Of a stretch of 33,341 bases of DNA, positions 16,909 through 25,158 are shown piece by piece. The notes beneath the pieces are model-generated. The model had not been told where the DNA came from and ran no database searches. It saw nothing but the letters and a program-made list of their open reading frames with translations. How positions within the stretch are numbered: position 1 is the first letter of the stretch; the number at the start of each line of letters is the position of its first letter. Origin of the DNA: Pseudomonadota bacterium (GTDB taxonomy: Bacteria > Pseudomonadota > Alphaproteobacteria > Micavibrionales > Micavibrionaceae); NCBI GenBank assembly GCA_963204825.1, contig CAUJHN010000104.1, forward strand, positions 1-33,341, read 5' to 3'. A program made the translations under genes and the position numbers.

Positions 16909-18091
16909 GTTCCTCTTATTACTCATTGCGGTGGTGTATATGCCTGTTTCCGCCGTGGCCGCTGGGATTGATATTAAAAGCCTGCCTAAAATTAAGGCCT
17001 ATGAATTCGGCCCGCAGGCGGAGTTTGAGGCCATAACAAAATCCGTGAAAGTCGATAAGCCGTTCGGTGATGACAATCTTTCCTATACATTGCGTCTGCC
17101 CAAAGAGTGGTCTGAAAGCGGGCAAGGCGGAACTCTTGAAGGTATAGACGGGGTTATTCTCAGTGACGCTGTTTTGAACATTGTGGCCCGTTATGTCGGG
17201 CCCCCAAAAAACCTGATGCGCAGCTCTATTTCGGTTGAGGCGCAGAGTCTGTCCCATGAAATTACCGCGCAGAACTGGTTTATAAACTTTATTATGAAGA
17301 ACGGGTTCAGTTTGAGCGCGCTCGACGTCAAGTCAAAGCGGGAGGTTAATGCTCTCTACGTTCAGGTGATCGACGATCAGACATATGTCGTATATTCGCG
17401 GCTTTTGATCAATGGCGCCCGCCTTGTACTGATACGCTATTACTTGCCGCAGGAAAATTATGATTCGGAAAAGATGGATCAGGCGAGGATCGTGCAATCT
17501 TTTCAACTGGCCAATCCTACAAAGGCGGCAATCGAAAAACAGGAAACATACGGGTTTTTGGATCAATCCTATTTTGATTATCCCGTTTCGTGGACGCTGG
17601 AGGCGAAGCCAATTCTTTCTATCGAAAGGATGAGTGCGCTGCTCTATCAGGAAAGCAAAGATGGCAAAGTCTCTATTTTGGAAGGGCATATACGCATAAA
17701 TGTGATTTCCAGGCTTCTTAATACAACGTTAGAGCAGGAAATTGCCACGTTCAGGAAGGCCACTAAAATTGACGGGTATACAATAGGGCCGGTCATTGAA
17801 AATATCGCATATAGTTACGGTCCGGACATAAAGTCGGGCAAGGCGCAAATATATAAATTAGTGCCGTCCGATCCCGTCAATATGAAGGCATATGAATTTA
17901 TCGTGTCTGTTATGGAAGGCGCGGATTATTACTATATAGCGAGTATGATAACGCCTTCGCGCGAGGAAGATTTTTATACCTGGGCGCAGAACACGGAGAC
18001 ATTCCGGGTGATTTGCGAAAGCGTTCGCCGTCAAAAGACTGCCATGGAATATGATCCGAACGACCCGTATTACGATTACATGAAGCAGTAA
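16901..18091 (+). CDS. Exported protein of unknown function, possible tandem PsbP/MOG1-like domains
   Basis: I do not recognise this family. From the ATG at 16901 the product is 396 residues with a signal peptide (FLLLLIAVVYMPVSAVAA). Earlier in-frame ATGs at 16859 and 16871 inside the thioesterase gene give a longer charged N-terminus and are possible; GAAGG at 16843-16847 would serve the first. The mature protein seems to have two similar halves. Each has a short aromatic strand with LPKEW or YPVSW followed by alternating strands, and a YVVYSRLLINGARLVLIRYY or YEFIVSVMEGADYYYIAS strand pair. This recalls a duplicated PsbP/MOG1/DcrB-like fold, but that is inference. It ends at a strong bidirectional terminator shared with convergent glnA. 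Confidence 0.82.
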   Translation: MLRFLLLLIAVVYMPVSAVAAGIDIKSLPKIKAYEFGPQAEFEAITKSVKVDKPFGDDNLSYTLRLPKEWSESGQGGTLEGIDGVILSDAVLNIVARYVGPPKNLMRSSISVEAQSLSHEITAQNWFINFIMKNGFSLSALDVKSKREVNALYVQVIDDQTYVVYSRLLINGARLVLIRYYLPQENYDSEKMDQARIVQSFQLANPTKAAIEKQETYGFLDQSYFDYPVSWTLEAKPILSIERMSALLYQESKDGKVSILEGHIRINVISRLLNTTLEQEIATFRKATKIDGYTIGPVIENIAYSYGPDIKSGKAQIYKLVPSDPVNMKAYEFIVSVMEGADYYYIASMITPSREEDFYTWAQNTETFRVICESVRRQKTAMEYDPNDPYYDYMKQ

Positions 18092-18092
18092 A

Positions 18093-18118
18093 AAAAACCG
18101 GCCATAGGGCCGGTTTTT
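18093..18118. terminator. Bidirectional rho-independent terminator between the exported protein gene and glnA
   Basis: An 11-base perfect stem (AAAAACCGGCC at 18093-18103 and its complement at 18108-18118) encloses a four-base loop, with A and T runs on either side. It begins two bases after the stop codon of the plus-strand gene and lies eight bases beyond the glnA stop. Confidence 0.92.
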
Positions 18119-18125
18119 CTTTTTC

Positions 18126-19562
18126 TTACGAGGAATAATACATCATGTATTCGATTGGATGCGGCATCGTTTCATAGGCGTCTATTTCTTCCATTTTCAG
18201 GTCAATATAGGCTTCGATGGCATCCTTGGTGAAAACATCGCCTTTAAGCAGGAAGGCGTGATCTGCCTTGAGCGCTTCGACGGCTTCACGCAAAGATCCG
18301 CAAACCGTGGGCACTTTCGCCAGTTCTTCTTTAGGCAGTTCGTAAAGGTTTGCATCCATGGCGCTGCCTGGGTGGATTTTGTTTTCGATTCCATCGAGGC
18401 CCGCCATAAGCATCGCGGAGAAGGCGAGATATGGGTTTGCTGTTGGATCGGGGAAACGGACTTCCACGCGTTTTGCTTTTGGCGAATTGCCGAACGGTAT
18501 GCGGCAGGACGCGGAGCGGTTGCGCGCGGAGTAGGCGAGCAGAACCGGCGCTTCATAGCCAGGGACCAGACGCTTATAGGAGTTGGTGCCTGGGTTTGTG
18601 AAAGCGTTCAGCGCGCGGGCGTGTTTAATGATTCCGCCGATATAAAAGAGAGCGGTATCAGACAGGCCTGCATATTTATCACCTGCAAACATTGGTTTGC
18701 CGCCAGCCCAGAGCGATTGGTGCACGTGCATGCCTGATCCGTTGTCGCCGAAAACAGGTTTCGGCATGAATGTGGCTGTTTTCCCGTAGATGTGGGCGAC
18801 ATTACGAACGCCGTATTTATAAAGCTGCATATTATCGGCGCAGTCCACAAGCGTGGAGAAGAAAATGCCGAGCTCACATTGCGAAGCCGCGACTTCGTGG
18901 TGATGCTTTTCAACGGGCACCCCCATAGAGGCAAGCACGGTCAGCATTTCCGCGCGCAGATCGGAGAGAGCGTCGACAGGGCCTTCCGGGAAATAGCCGC
19001 CTTTTACGCGCGGGCGGTGACCGGAGTTGCCTTCTGGGTAAACGCGGCCGGTGTTGTATGGACCTTCAATGGAGTCGAATTCGAATCCCACGCGGTTGGG
19101 CTTTACATCGAAGCGCACGTCATCAAAGATAAAAAACTCTGCTTCCGGACCAAAATATGCCGTGTCGGCGAGGCCGGTTTTTTTGACGTAGGCCTCTGCT
19201 TTCAGGGCGATCTGGCGCGGGCAGCGGGCGTATGCATCGCCGCTTATCGGTTCGAACACGATGCAGAATACTTTTACCGTTGGCTGCGCCGCGAAGGGGT
19301 CCAGAAAGCATTTTGTCCAGTCGGGAACCAGGCACATGTCGGATTCATTAATGGCTTTCCAGCCGGAGATGGAAGATCCGTCAATCATGATCCCGTTTTT
19401 AAAGATATCTTCATCGATGGTGGTAATATGCTGGTCCGTGTGATGCAGCGTGCCGCGTGGGTCCGTGAATTCGAACCCGACATATTGGATATCGTTTTCA
19501 TCGGCATATTTTTTGAATTCTGCATGGGATTTAAATGAAAGAGCTTTTGGGGAAGTGGGCAT
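18126..19562 (-). CDS. glnA: Type I glutamine synthetase
   Basis: GlnA makes glutamine from glutamate, ammonia and ATP and is the main ammonia-assimilating enzyme. The 478 residues fit the bacterial dodecameric GSI family. Clear motifs are DGSSISGWKAINESDM (substrate-binding latch region), the GPEAEFFIFD metal-binding segment, VFGDNGSGMHVHQSLW, NPGTNSYKRLVPGYEAP and NRSASCRIP. The adenylylation site is kept (NLYELPKEE, Tyr407), so control by GlnE is expected. AAGGA lies eight bases before the ATG. In many alphaproteobacteria glnB precedes glnA; here no glnB is present and a tRNA-His lies upstream on the other strand. Confidence 0.98.
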   Translation of the reverse strand: MPTSPKALSFKSHAEFKKYADENDIQYVGFEFTDPRGTLHHTDQHITTIDEDIFKNGIMIDGSSISGWKAINESDMCLVPDWTKCFLDPFAAQPTVKVFCIVFEPISGDAYARCPRQIALKAEAYVKKTGLADTAYFGPEAEFFIFDDVRFDVKPNRVGFEFDSIEGPYNTGRVYPEGNSGHRPRVKGGYFPEGPVDALSDLRAEMLTVLASMGVPVEKHHHEVAASQCELGIFFSTLVDCADNMQLYKYGVRNVAHIYGKTATFMPKPVFGDNGSGMHVHQSLWAGGKPMFAGDKYAGLSDTALFYIGGIIKHARALNAFTNPGTNSYKRLVPGYEAPVLLAYSARNRSASCRIPFGNSPKAKRVEVRFPDPTANPYLAFSAMLMAGLDGIENKIHPGSAMDANLYELPKEELAKVPTVCGSLREAVEALKADHAFLLKGDVFTKDAIEAYIDLKMEEIDAYETMPHPIEYMMYYSS

Positions 19563-19702
19563 TACGCGGATCCTTAGTTGGTCTGTTATACGAAAAATGA
19601 ATAAGGCTTATGCGCCTCGGTCATAGCTAGTTAGCATATGCAACATGGGGCGTCTAGTCAGATTTGGCCAAATTTGCATGAAAAACGAGCATGGAAAAGA
19701 CC

Positions 19703-19730
19703 TTGACCTAAACAAGCCTTACACTATACA
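19703..19730 (+). promoter_or_regulatory. Sigma-70-type promoter of tRNA-His
   Basis: TTGACC (19703-19708), a 16-base spacer and TATACA (19725-19730) place the start point near 19737, about nine bases before the mature tRNA. Confidence 0.75.
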
Positions 19731-19745
19731 AAAAGCAAACTTTAT

Positions 19746-19822
19746 GGCGGACGTAGCTCAGTTGGTAGAGCCCCTGGTTGTGGTCCAGGTTGTCGCGGGT
19801 TCGAGCCCCGTCGTTCGCCCCA
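19746..19822 (+). tRNA. tRNA-His (GTG)
   Basis: The cloverleaf is complete. The acceptor stem GCGGACG (19747-19753) pairs with CGTTCGC with one G-U pair. The D arm (TAGCTCAGTTGGTAGAG), anticodon loop TTGTGGT and T loop TTCGAGC are normal. CCA is encoded (19820-19822). An extra G at 19746 (G-1) faces C73, the identity pair recognised by canonical histidyl-tRNA synthetase. It has a good promoter and stands 57 bases before the hydrate dehydratase gene. Confidence 0.97.
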
Positions 19823-19879
19823 TTTCTTATCCTTTACGTGCTGTGTTGCTCTACCTTAATTTCTGGTTGATGATAGGAC

Positions 19880-20686
19880 ATGGCCGTATCAAATAATCCT
19901 TCTCTCTGGCGTAGCAAAATGCCTGTTCTTCCGGCGGACGGGCACAAGTATGAGCGCGGATGCGCGGTTGTGTTTGGCGGGGAGATGACGGGGGCTGCGC
20001 GATTGGCGGCGGCCGCGAGCATGCGCATGGGGGCCGGGCTTTGCGTCCTTGCCGTTCCGCCTAAATTTGCGCCAGTCTATAGCGCGGCCGTTCCGCCGCA
20101 TATTATCGTTGAGTCTTTCAGAAACGTGCGCGAGACGCTATCGGATGAGCGGCGAAACGCGGTGCTGATCGGCCCTGGGCTGGGCGACGGCAAAAGGGCG
20201 ATGATTTTATCCGTCATACATTCGGCGCGTCCCGTGGTCGTTGACGCTGATGCTATCACACGGTTTGAAGATGATCCTGGAAAATTGCTGAAAACGATTC
20301 CGCCGCATTGCGTTTTGACGCCTCACGAAGGGGAATTCGCGCGGCTGTTCCCCAATATAAAAGGCGGGCGGGTTGAAAGGGCGGTTGCGGCGGCGGGGCA
20401 GGCCGGATGCACTGTCGTTCTAAAAGGGGCGCATACGGTTATTGCCGCACCGAATGTAGAGCCTGTCGTGAATGAGATCGAAGCGCCGATGCTGGCCACC
20501 GCGGGGAGCGGGGATGTTCTGGCAGGAATGATCACGGGATTGCTGGCGCAGAGGATGGAGCCTTTTTCCGCTGCCTGCGCTGCCGTTTATATGCATGCCA
20601 TGGCTGGCCATATGTTCGGTCCGGGGCTGGTGGCCAGTGATTTGCCCGATATGATACCGGCAGTGTTCAGAGAAGTTTTACGATAA
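19880..20686 (+). CDS. nnrD: Stand-alone ADP/ATP-dependent (S)-NAD(P)H-hydrate dehydratase
   Basis: This enzyme repairs hydrated NADH and NADPH with ADP or ATP as energy source. The 268 residues form only the ribokinase-like C-terminal domain of YjeF/Nnr. Visible motifs are HKYERGCAVVFGG (23-35), IGPGLGD, VVDADAIT, LTPHEGEFARL and the catalytic/phosphate-binding TAGSGDVLAGMITGLLAQ. It begins with NNPSLWRSKMPVLPADGHKY, which looks like the linker that follows the epimerase domain in bifunctional Nnr, yet no epimerase domain precedes it. The ATG at 19880 has AGGA only one base away, so the exact start is uncertain; an in-frame ATG at 19919 is an alternative. It overlaps the convergent M20 hydrolase gene by nine bases. 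Confidence 0.93.
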   Translation: MAVSNNPSLWRSKMPVLPADGHKYERGCAVVFGGEMTGAARLAAAASMRMGAGLCVLAVPPKFAPVYSAAVPPHIIVESFRNVRETLSDERRNAVLIGPGLGDGKRAMILSVIHSARPVVVDADAITRFEDDPGKLLKTIPPHCVLTPHEGEFARLFPNIKGGRVERAVAAAGQAGCTVVLKGAHTVIAAPNVEPVVNEIEAPMLATAGSGDVLAGMITGLLAQRMEPFSAACAAVYMHAMAGHMFGPGLVASDLPDMIPAVFREVLR

Positions 20687-22045
20687 CGCGTACATCTGAT
20701 CAAAAGCGGCTATGAACGGAGTTCTGTGTTGTGCGTTTGTAGGAAGGCCGTTGTAAGCAAAATCTCCCAGCATACGTATAGCCTGCGCGTAGTCGCCCTT
20801 CATTGAAAATGTCATTTCAGGATCGCGGCCCATGTCTTCTTCCGGGCAATGCGATACGCCGCTTTTCTGAGCCACAAAAAGCATGCTTGATGGAATTTCG
20901 GCTTTAGCAAATACGGCTGTGTCATGTCCGGCCCCTGACGGCATGAGCATGTGTGGAATATATTGGTTTTGCGCGGCGGCGCGTAAGGCTTCAATAATGT
21001 TGGTCGACATTATTGCAGGGTCCGAATAGACGGATGGTCCAAGATTTATTTTTACCTTCTGTTCCTTTTCTAAATCTTGTGATACGTCCGTTATTCTTTC
21101 TGTGAAGTCTGCTAGTATAAGCGGGTTAACACTTCTGAATTCCATTGCGGCGATTGCCAGATCCGGTATGTGGGTTAGCTTGTTTGGCGATCCGGCCGCC
21201 ATATGGGGCGCGGTGAATACGGCATCATAGCCTTCTTCGTTCAAGGATGCGCAAAAGCTATGCATGGAGCCAACAAGCCGGACCAGTGCGATGGCGGCAT
21301 CTTGCCTTTTGGCGAAAGATTTTGCACCGGAATGCCCTGTAACACCATCAATCCTAATATTCGGATATCTTCCATTGCCGCGGATGGCGGTGACAACGCC
21401 GACGCCCAGACCGTTATCGCGCAGCTCGCCTTCCTGTTCGATATGCACTTCGACGGTTGCAACGAAGGATGAAGGGGGGATCAGCAATCCATGCCTGTTA
21501 AAAGTATGTGTCAGTCTTTCGGGAGACAATCCGCACTCTATCAAATGGTCACGAAAAGGGCGGCCCGTTATTGTGTGTTTGCGATCCATGAAGTCTGATG
21601 GATCTATTTCTCCAAGGGCAATTTTTGCGCCGACCGAAACTTGTTTGAAGGCGGGGCTTTCTTCGTTGCGGTAAATTCCGACAACGAAATCATGGTCTGG
21701 TTGTATGTTGGCGTCTTTTAATGTTTTGGCAACGACCATGGCGGCGATAACGCCGGCGGGGCCGTCATAGCGTCCACCGCTGACGACGGAATCAAGATGA
21801 GAGCCGGAAAGGATGGCGCCGCGTTCAGGCTTTTTGCCCGGAAGAACCATAAAGACATTGCCGACAGCATCCTGGCGAATTGTGAGGCCTAGGGCGTTGC
21901 CTTCAGCAATCATGGCGTCCACCGCTCTTGTCTCTTCGGCGGTGTAGCCCAGGCGGTTCATGCCGTGTCCGTCCTTCCATTCTGCTTCGAGCAGGGAAAA
22001 GAGGTGTTCGGCATAGGCCATGGATTCAGAAGACAACGTAAACAT
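20678..22045 (-). CDS. M20-family amidohydrolase (allantoate amidohydrolase / N-carbamoyl-L-amino-acid hydrolase type)
   Basis: This 455-residue zinc-dependent hydrolase belongs to the hydantoinase/carbamoylase group of M20 peptidases. Such enzymes cleave ureido or N-carbamoyl groups and release ammonia. Metal-site motifs are GSHLDSVVSGGRYDGPAGV (H83 and D94), RNEES (E128/E129), VEVHIEQEGEL and VSHCPEED near the C-terminus. GHSGA and PSGAGHDTAVF are also typical of the dimerisation and substrate regions. The EEG-S-R-F segment of characterised enzymes is changed to NEESPAF here, which may alter substrate. The substrate cannot be chosen from sequence; no purine-degradation or hydantoin genes are adjacent. 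The start lacks a strong ribosome-binding site. The 3' end overlaps nnrD by nine bases on the opposite strand. Confidence 0.92.
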   Translation of the reverse strand: MFTLSSESMAYAEHLFSLLEAEWKDGHGMNRLGYTAEETRAVDAMIAEGNALGLTIRQDAVGNVFMVLPGKKPERGAILSGSHLDSVVSGGRYDGPAGVIAAMVVAKTLKDANIQPDHDFVVGIYRNEESPAFKQVSVGAKIALGEIDPSDFMDRKHTITGRPFRDHLIECGLSPERLTHTFNRHGLLIPPSSFVATVEVHIEQEGELRDNGLGVGVVTAIRGNGRYPNIRIDGVTGHSGAKSFAKRQDAAIALVRLVGSMHSFCASLNEEGYDAVFTAPHMAAGSPNKLTHIPDLAIAAMEFRSVNPLILADFTERITDVSQDLEKEQKVKINLGPSVYSDPAIMSTNIIEALRAAAQNQYIPHMLMPSGAGHDTAVFAKAEIPSSMLFVAQKSGVSHCPEEDMGRDPEMTFSMKGDYAQAIRMLGDFAYNGLPTNAQHRTPFIAAFDQMYALS

Positions 22046-22135
22046 AAATCACTTGGTACCGCGCTGCCATTTTTATGTCAACAGCCCTTTAAATTCCCTT
22101 TGTTTTTCATGGGGCTTCAGGTTAAATCCCGTGGC

Positions 22136-22627
22136 ATGACTCTGCCGGTAGAAGAGATAATCTATAAATATTGCGAAGGGCGCCTGTTCCCGAACCCGGA
22201 TTATTACGAGGGGCGGGGGAATAATCTGCACGATTTAAATTCTCCGGTTTTAGAGCTGGTTTATAAAGGCATCCACACGGAAGTCGGGCCGGAGGCGGCG
22301 CGGGCCTTCGTTAATATGGTGAAAAACCTTAAGGACACCAATGCTGCCAGCTTTTTGCACGGGGTCTATAAGCTTGAGAAAAAGGAATGGGTCTATAAGG
22401 CGCCGGTCCTGAAGGTCAGGGTGAAGGATGTTTCATCCCCAACGGCGGAAACGCCCCAAGCCCCGACCGAAGCGCCAAAGCGGATGATAGAGGTTTTAAA
22501 CGCCTTCCGCCGGAGCGGCTCTTCCTTCGGCCATGACAAGGGAATAACTGACGCATTTCTTGCCAAACATAAGGATGAGATCGACGCCTCGCTCATCGCG
22601 CAGAAATACACGGATGTCGCCGGGTAA
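22136..22627 (+). CDS. Soluble protein of unknown function (163 aa)
   Basis: I do not recognise this family. From the ATG at 22136 the product is 163 residues, with no signal peptide or membrane segment. An N-terminal part (about 1-105), beginning PVEEIIYKYCEGRLFPNPDY, is joined by a Thr/Pro/Ala linker (about 108-121) to a short helical C-terminal part with FRRSGSSFGHDKGITDAFL. The start is uncertain: an in-frame ATG at 22109 adds nine residues, and neither has a convincing ribosome-binding site (CAGG at 22118-22121 is 14 bases before 22136). It diverges from the M20 hydrolase gene and ends just before the tRNA-Leu promoter. Codon use matches its neighbours. Confidence 0.72.
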   Translation: MTLPVEEIIYKYCEGRLFPNPDYYEGRGNNLHDLNSPVLELVYKGIHTEVGPEAARAFVNMVKNLKDTNAASFLHGVYKLEKKEWVYKAPVLKVRVKDVSSPTAETPQAPTEAPKRMIEVLNAFRRSGSSFGHDKGITDAFLAKHKDEIDASLIAQKYTDVAG

Positions 22628-22645
22628 CGTAACCCGAAAAATCCC

Positions 22646-22674
22646 TTGGCTTTCCTAGGGGTTTGGGTTAAAAC
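22646..22674 (+). promoter_or_regulatory. Sigma-70-type promoter of tRNA-Leu
   Basis: TTGGCT (22646-22651), a 17-base spacer and TAAAAC (22669-22674) place the start point near 22681, about seven bases before the mature tRNA. Confidence 0.65.
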
Positions 22675-22687
22675 CGCCCACTGGAGC

Positions 22688-22772
22688 GCGGGTATGGCGA
22701 AATTGGCAGACGCACCAGATTTAGGTTCTGGCGGGGAGACCCGTGGGGGTTCAAGTCCCTCTACCCGCACCA
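22688..22772 (+). tRNA. tRNA-Leu (TAG)
   Basis: This 85-base class II tRNA has acceptor stem GCGGGTA/TACCCGC, anticodon TAG in loop TTTAGGT, a long variable arm (GGCGGGGAGACCCGT) and T loop TTCAAGT. CCA is encoded at 22770-22772. It is followed after 33 bases by the trigger factor start codon without a visible terminator. Confidence 0.97.
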
Positions 22773-22805
22773 TATTGTTGCTTAAACAAAATTATTAGGA
22801 AAACC

Positions 22806-24221
22806 ATGCAAGTTAAAGATATCAAGTCAGAAGGTCTGAAAATCGAACTGGAAGTCACCGTTCCTGCGAACGACATCAAAAAGAAGCAGGAAGTTCGTCT
22901 GAAAGAAGTGGGCAAGACTGCAAAACTGCCTGGTTTCCGTCCCGGTAAAGTGCCGATGGCCATGCTGGAGCAAAAATACGGCCGCGCCGTGATGGGCGAA
23001 GTTCTTGAACTCGTCGTCAATGACGCGACGGCAAAAGTCCTGAAGGATAAAAACATTCGCCCTGCGATGCAGCCGAAAATCGAAGTGAAAGAATTCGATG
23101 AAGGCAAGGATCTGGTTTTCAAAATGGAGCTGGAAAAACTGCCCACGGGTGAAGTCATGGATCGGAAAGGTCTGAAACTGACGCGTCCGGTTGCCAAAAT
23201 CGATGAAAAGACGATGAATGAAACGCTGGAGCGCATCGCCCAGAACAACCGTGTTACGAAGCCGGTTGAAGGTGACCGCGCCACGAAGAAGGGCGATATC
23301 GCCGTTATTACGTTCCATGGCCGCACCAAAGACGACGGTGTTCAGCATCAGGGCATGCATGCGCACGATGTTGAACTGGAACTTGGTTCGGGGCGCTTTA
23401 TTCCCGGGTTTGAAGATCAGCTGATAGGCAAGAAGGCCGGTGAGACTGTGGAAGTTAATGTAACCTTCCCGAAAGATTACGGTGCAACCGAACTTGCAGG
23501 CCGTGAAGCGATTTTTGATACGGTGATTGAGGCCATTCACGAAGCCGCGCCGGCTCAAGTGAATGATGAGCTTGCTAAAAAACTGGGCATGGAAGATGAA
23601 AAAGCGCTGCGCGCCGCGGTTGAACAGCAGATGGGCGCCGAATACGAAATGCAGAGCCGCATGAAGCTGAAGCGTCAGCTTCTTGACATACTGGATGAAA
23701 AGCATGACTTCGAAATTCCGGCGAATATGGCGGAAGCGGAATATAAAGGCATTCTCCAGCAGATCGAAGCAGAGCGTAAGGCGAACCCTGCGGAAAACGG
23801 CCCTGAGCTGACGGAAGATGAAAAAGAAGAACTTAAGCTGATTGCTGAGCGTCGCGTGCGTCTTGGCCTTATTTTGTCCGAAGTGGGTTCCAAAAATAAA
23901 GTGACGGTGACGGATCAGGAAATTCAGCGCGCCGTGATCATGGAAGCGCAGAAATATCCGGGCCAGGAAAAGATGGTGTTCGAATATTACCAGAAAAACC
24001 GCGGTGCGCTTGATATGCTCCGCGCGCCGATCTTCGAAGAAAAGGTCGTTGAGCTGATCTTTAAAGACGCCACCATCACGGACAAGGAAGTTTCCATCGA
24101 GGAGCTGACGAAGGAAGAAGACGATATCGAGCTGAAAGGCGCGAAGAAGGGCTCTTCCAAGAAAAAGGCTGATGATGGTGAAAAACCCGCCGCCAAGAAA
24201 AAGGCGAAGAAAGACGAATAA
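22806..24221 (+). CDS. tig: Trigger factor, ribosome-bound chaperone
   Basis: Trigger factor binds the ribosome exit tunnel through protein L23 and shields nascent chains; it also has prolyl isomerase activity. From the ATG at 22806 it is 471 residues. The ribosome-binding signature GFRPGKVP (43-50) is intact. The FKBP-type PPIase domain (about 155-240) shows GDIAVITFHG and FIPGFEDQLIGKKAGE, with VNVTFPKDYGATELAG. The helical C-terminal chaperone domain follows. The protein ends in a Lys-rich acidic-basic tail (SSKKKADDGEK). AGGA at 22797-22800 is five bases before the start. It probably shares a transcript with tRNA-Leu and ends at a clear terminator before clpP. Confidence 0.97.
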   Translation: MQVKDIKSEGLKIELEVTVPANDIKKKQEVRLKEVGKTAKLPGFRPGKVPMAMLEQKYGRAVMGEVLELVVNDATAKVLKDKNIRPAMQPKIEVKEFDEGKDLVFKMELEKLPTGEVMDRKGLKLTRPVAKIDEKTMNETLERIAQNNRVTKPVEGDRATKKGDIAVITFHGRTKDDGVQHQGMHAHDVELELGSGRFIPGFEDQLIGKKAGETVEVNVTFPKDYGATELAGREAIFDTVIEAIHEAAPAQVNDELAKKLGMEDEKALRAAVEQQMGAEYEMQSRMKLKRQLLDILDEKHDFEIPANMAEAEYKGILQQIEAERKANPAENGPELTEDEKEELKLIAERRVRLGLILSEVGSKNKVTVTDQEIQRAVIMEAQKYPGQEKMVFEYYQKNRGALDMLRAPIFEEKVVELIFKDATITDKEVSIEELTKEEDDIELKGAKKGSSKKKADDGEKPAAKKKAKKDE

Positions 24222-24223
24222 GG

Positions 24224-24253
24224 AAATCGGGCCGCAATGGCCCGATTTTTTTT
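24224..24253 (+). terminator. Rho-independent terminator of tig
   Basis: The stem AAATCGGGCC (24224-24233) and GGCCCGATTT (24239-24248), with loop GCAAT, is followed by further T bases to 24253. It starts two bases after the tig stop codon and separates tig from clpP. Confidence 0.93.
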
Positions 24254-24313
24254 GCCTCTTCAGAAAACACGCGGGCGGCGTTTTATGTATATTTTTGGTA
24301 GGGAAGATGGGCC

Positions 24314-24342
24314 TTGAATATTATTGCCTCGGGCGATAGGTT
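24314..24342 (+). promoter_or_regulatory. Possible promoter of clpP
   Basis: TTGAAT (24314-24319), a 17-base spacer and TAGGTT (24337-24342) precede the clpP start by 44 bases. The preceding CC makes the -35 read CCTTGAAT, compatible with a heat-shock sigma -35, but no matching CCCCATNT-like -10 is seen. Confidence 0.3.
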
Positions 24343-24386
24343 TATTCTTACGATTCAAAACCCTGATCAGAGAAAAGTTCCACGCC

Positions 24387-25037
24387 ATGAGCATGTTCCC
24401 CAAAGACCGCGACCCCGTCGATATTTATCAGAACTACCTTGTCCCTACCGTTATCGAGCAGACGAACCGCGGGGAGCGGGCGTTCGACATTTATTCGCGC
24501 CTTCTGAAAGAGCGCATCATCTTTTTGACAGGGCAGGTAGAAGACGGTGTTTCCGCCGTAATCTGTGCGCAGCTTCTGTTCCTGGAATCGGAAAATCCAA
24601 CGAAAGATATTTCCTTTTACATTAATTCCCCCGGCGGCGTTGTGACGTCTGGTATGGCGATGTATGACACTATGCAATACATCAAGCCGGAAGTTTCGAC
24701 CGTTTGTATTGGTCAGGCGGCCTCTATGGGCTCTCTGCTGCTGACGGCTGGCGCCAAAGGCAAGCGTTTCTCTCTGCCGAATTCCCGCATCATGATCCAC
24801 CAGCCATCGGGCGGTGCGCAGGGGCAGGCGACGGATATCGAAATTCAAGCGAAGGAAATTCTGCGCCTTCGCGCCAACCTCAACAATATCTATGTGAAAC
24901 ATACGGGCCGCAAACTGGGCGATATTGAAAAGGCGATGGAGCGCGACAATTTCATGTCAGCAGAAGAGGCTAAAAAGTTTGGCCTTATCGATGAGGTTGT
25001 CGAAGAACGTACGGCTATTGCCTCTGAAAAGAAGTAA
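24387..25037 (+). CDS. clpP: ATP-dependent Clp protease proteolytic subunit
   Basis: ClpP forms a double heptameric chamber that degrades proteins fed by ClpX or ClpA. The 216 residues match the usual length. The catalytic triad is complete: Ser113 in [10 protein letters not shown], His138 in MIHQPSGG and Asp187 in MERDNFMS. The N-terminus ([20 protein letters not shown]) includes a short propeptide. The ATG at 24387 was chosen; an ATG two codons later (24393) is also possible. The next gene is lon, 176 bases on, whereas clpX usually follows clpP directly. No Clp ATPase gene is present in the window. Confidence 0.97.
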   Translation: MSMFPKDRDPVDIYQNYLVPTVIEQTNRGERAFDIYSRLLKERIIFLTGQVEDGVSAVICAQLLFLESENPTKDISFYINSPGGVVTSGMAMYDTMQYIKPEVSTVCIGQAASMGSLLLTAGAKGKRFSLPNSRIMIHQPSGGAQGQATDIEIQAKEILRLRANLNNIYVKHTGRKLGDIEKAMERDNFMSAEEAKKFGLIDEVVEERTAIASEKK

Positions 25038-25129
25038 TCTAAATCGCTGCCTTGGCGGAAAAGGTTAACGAGATCGGCTCAAAAATGCCAATGCCTGGCG
25101 GGGTTTGGCCGGTTTCCGGCGTCTGTGAC

Positions 25130-25158
25130 GTTGAATTCTTAACCAAATGCCACCATAT
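25130..25158 (+). promoter_or_regulatory. Probable heat-shock (sigma-32/RpoH) promoter of lon
   Basis: GTTGAAT (25130-25136), a 14-base spacer and CACCATAT (25151-25158) resemble the RpoH consensus CTTGAAA-N13-15-CCCCATNT. The lon start codon follows 55 bases later. A perfect inverted repeat ACCATA-TGT-TATGGT (25152-25166) overlaps the -10 element. Confidence 0.5.

Noticed and set aside
22621-22636. CGGGT/ACCCG hairpin at the end of the 163-residue gene
   Set aside because: The stem is only five bases and is followed by A bases rather than T bases, so I do not call it a terminator.
22827-23705. 292-codon open frame on the minus strand
   Set aside because: It is antisense to the trigger factor gene and arises from its biased codons; Phe- and His-rich with no family features.
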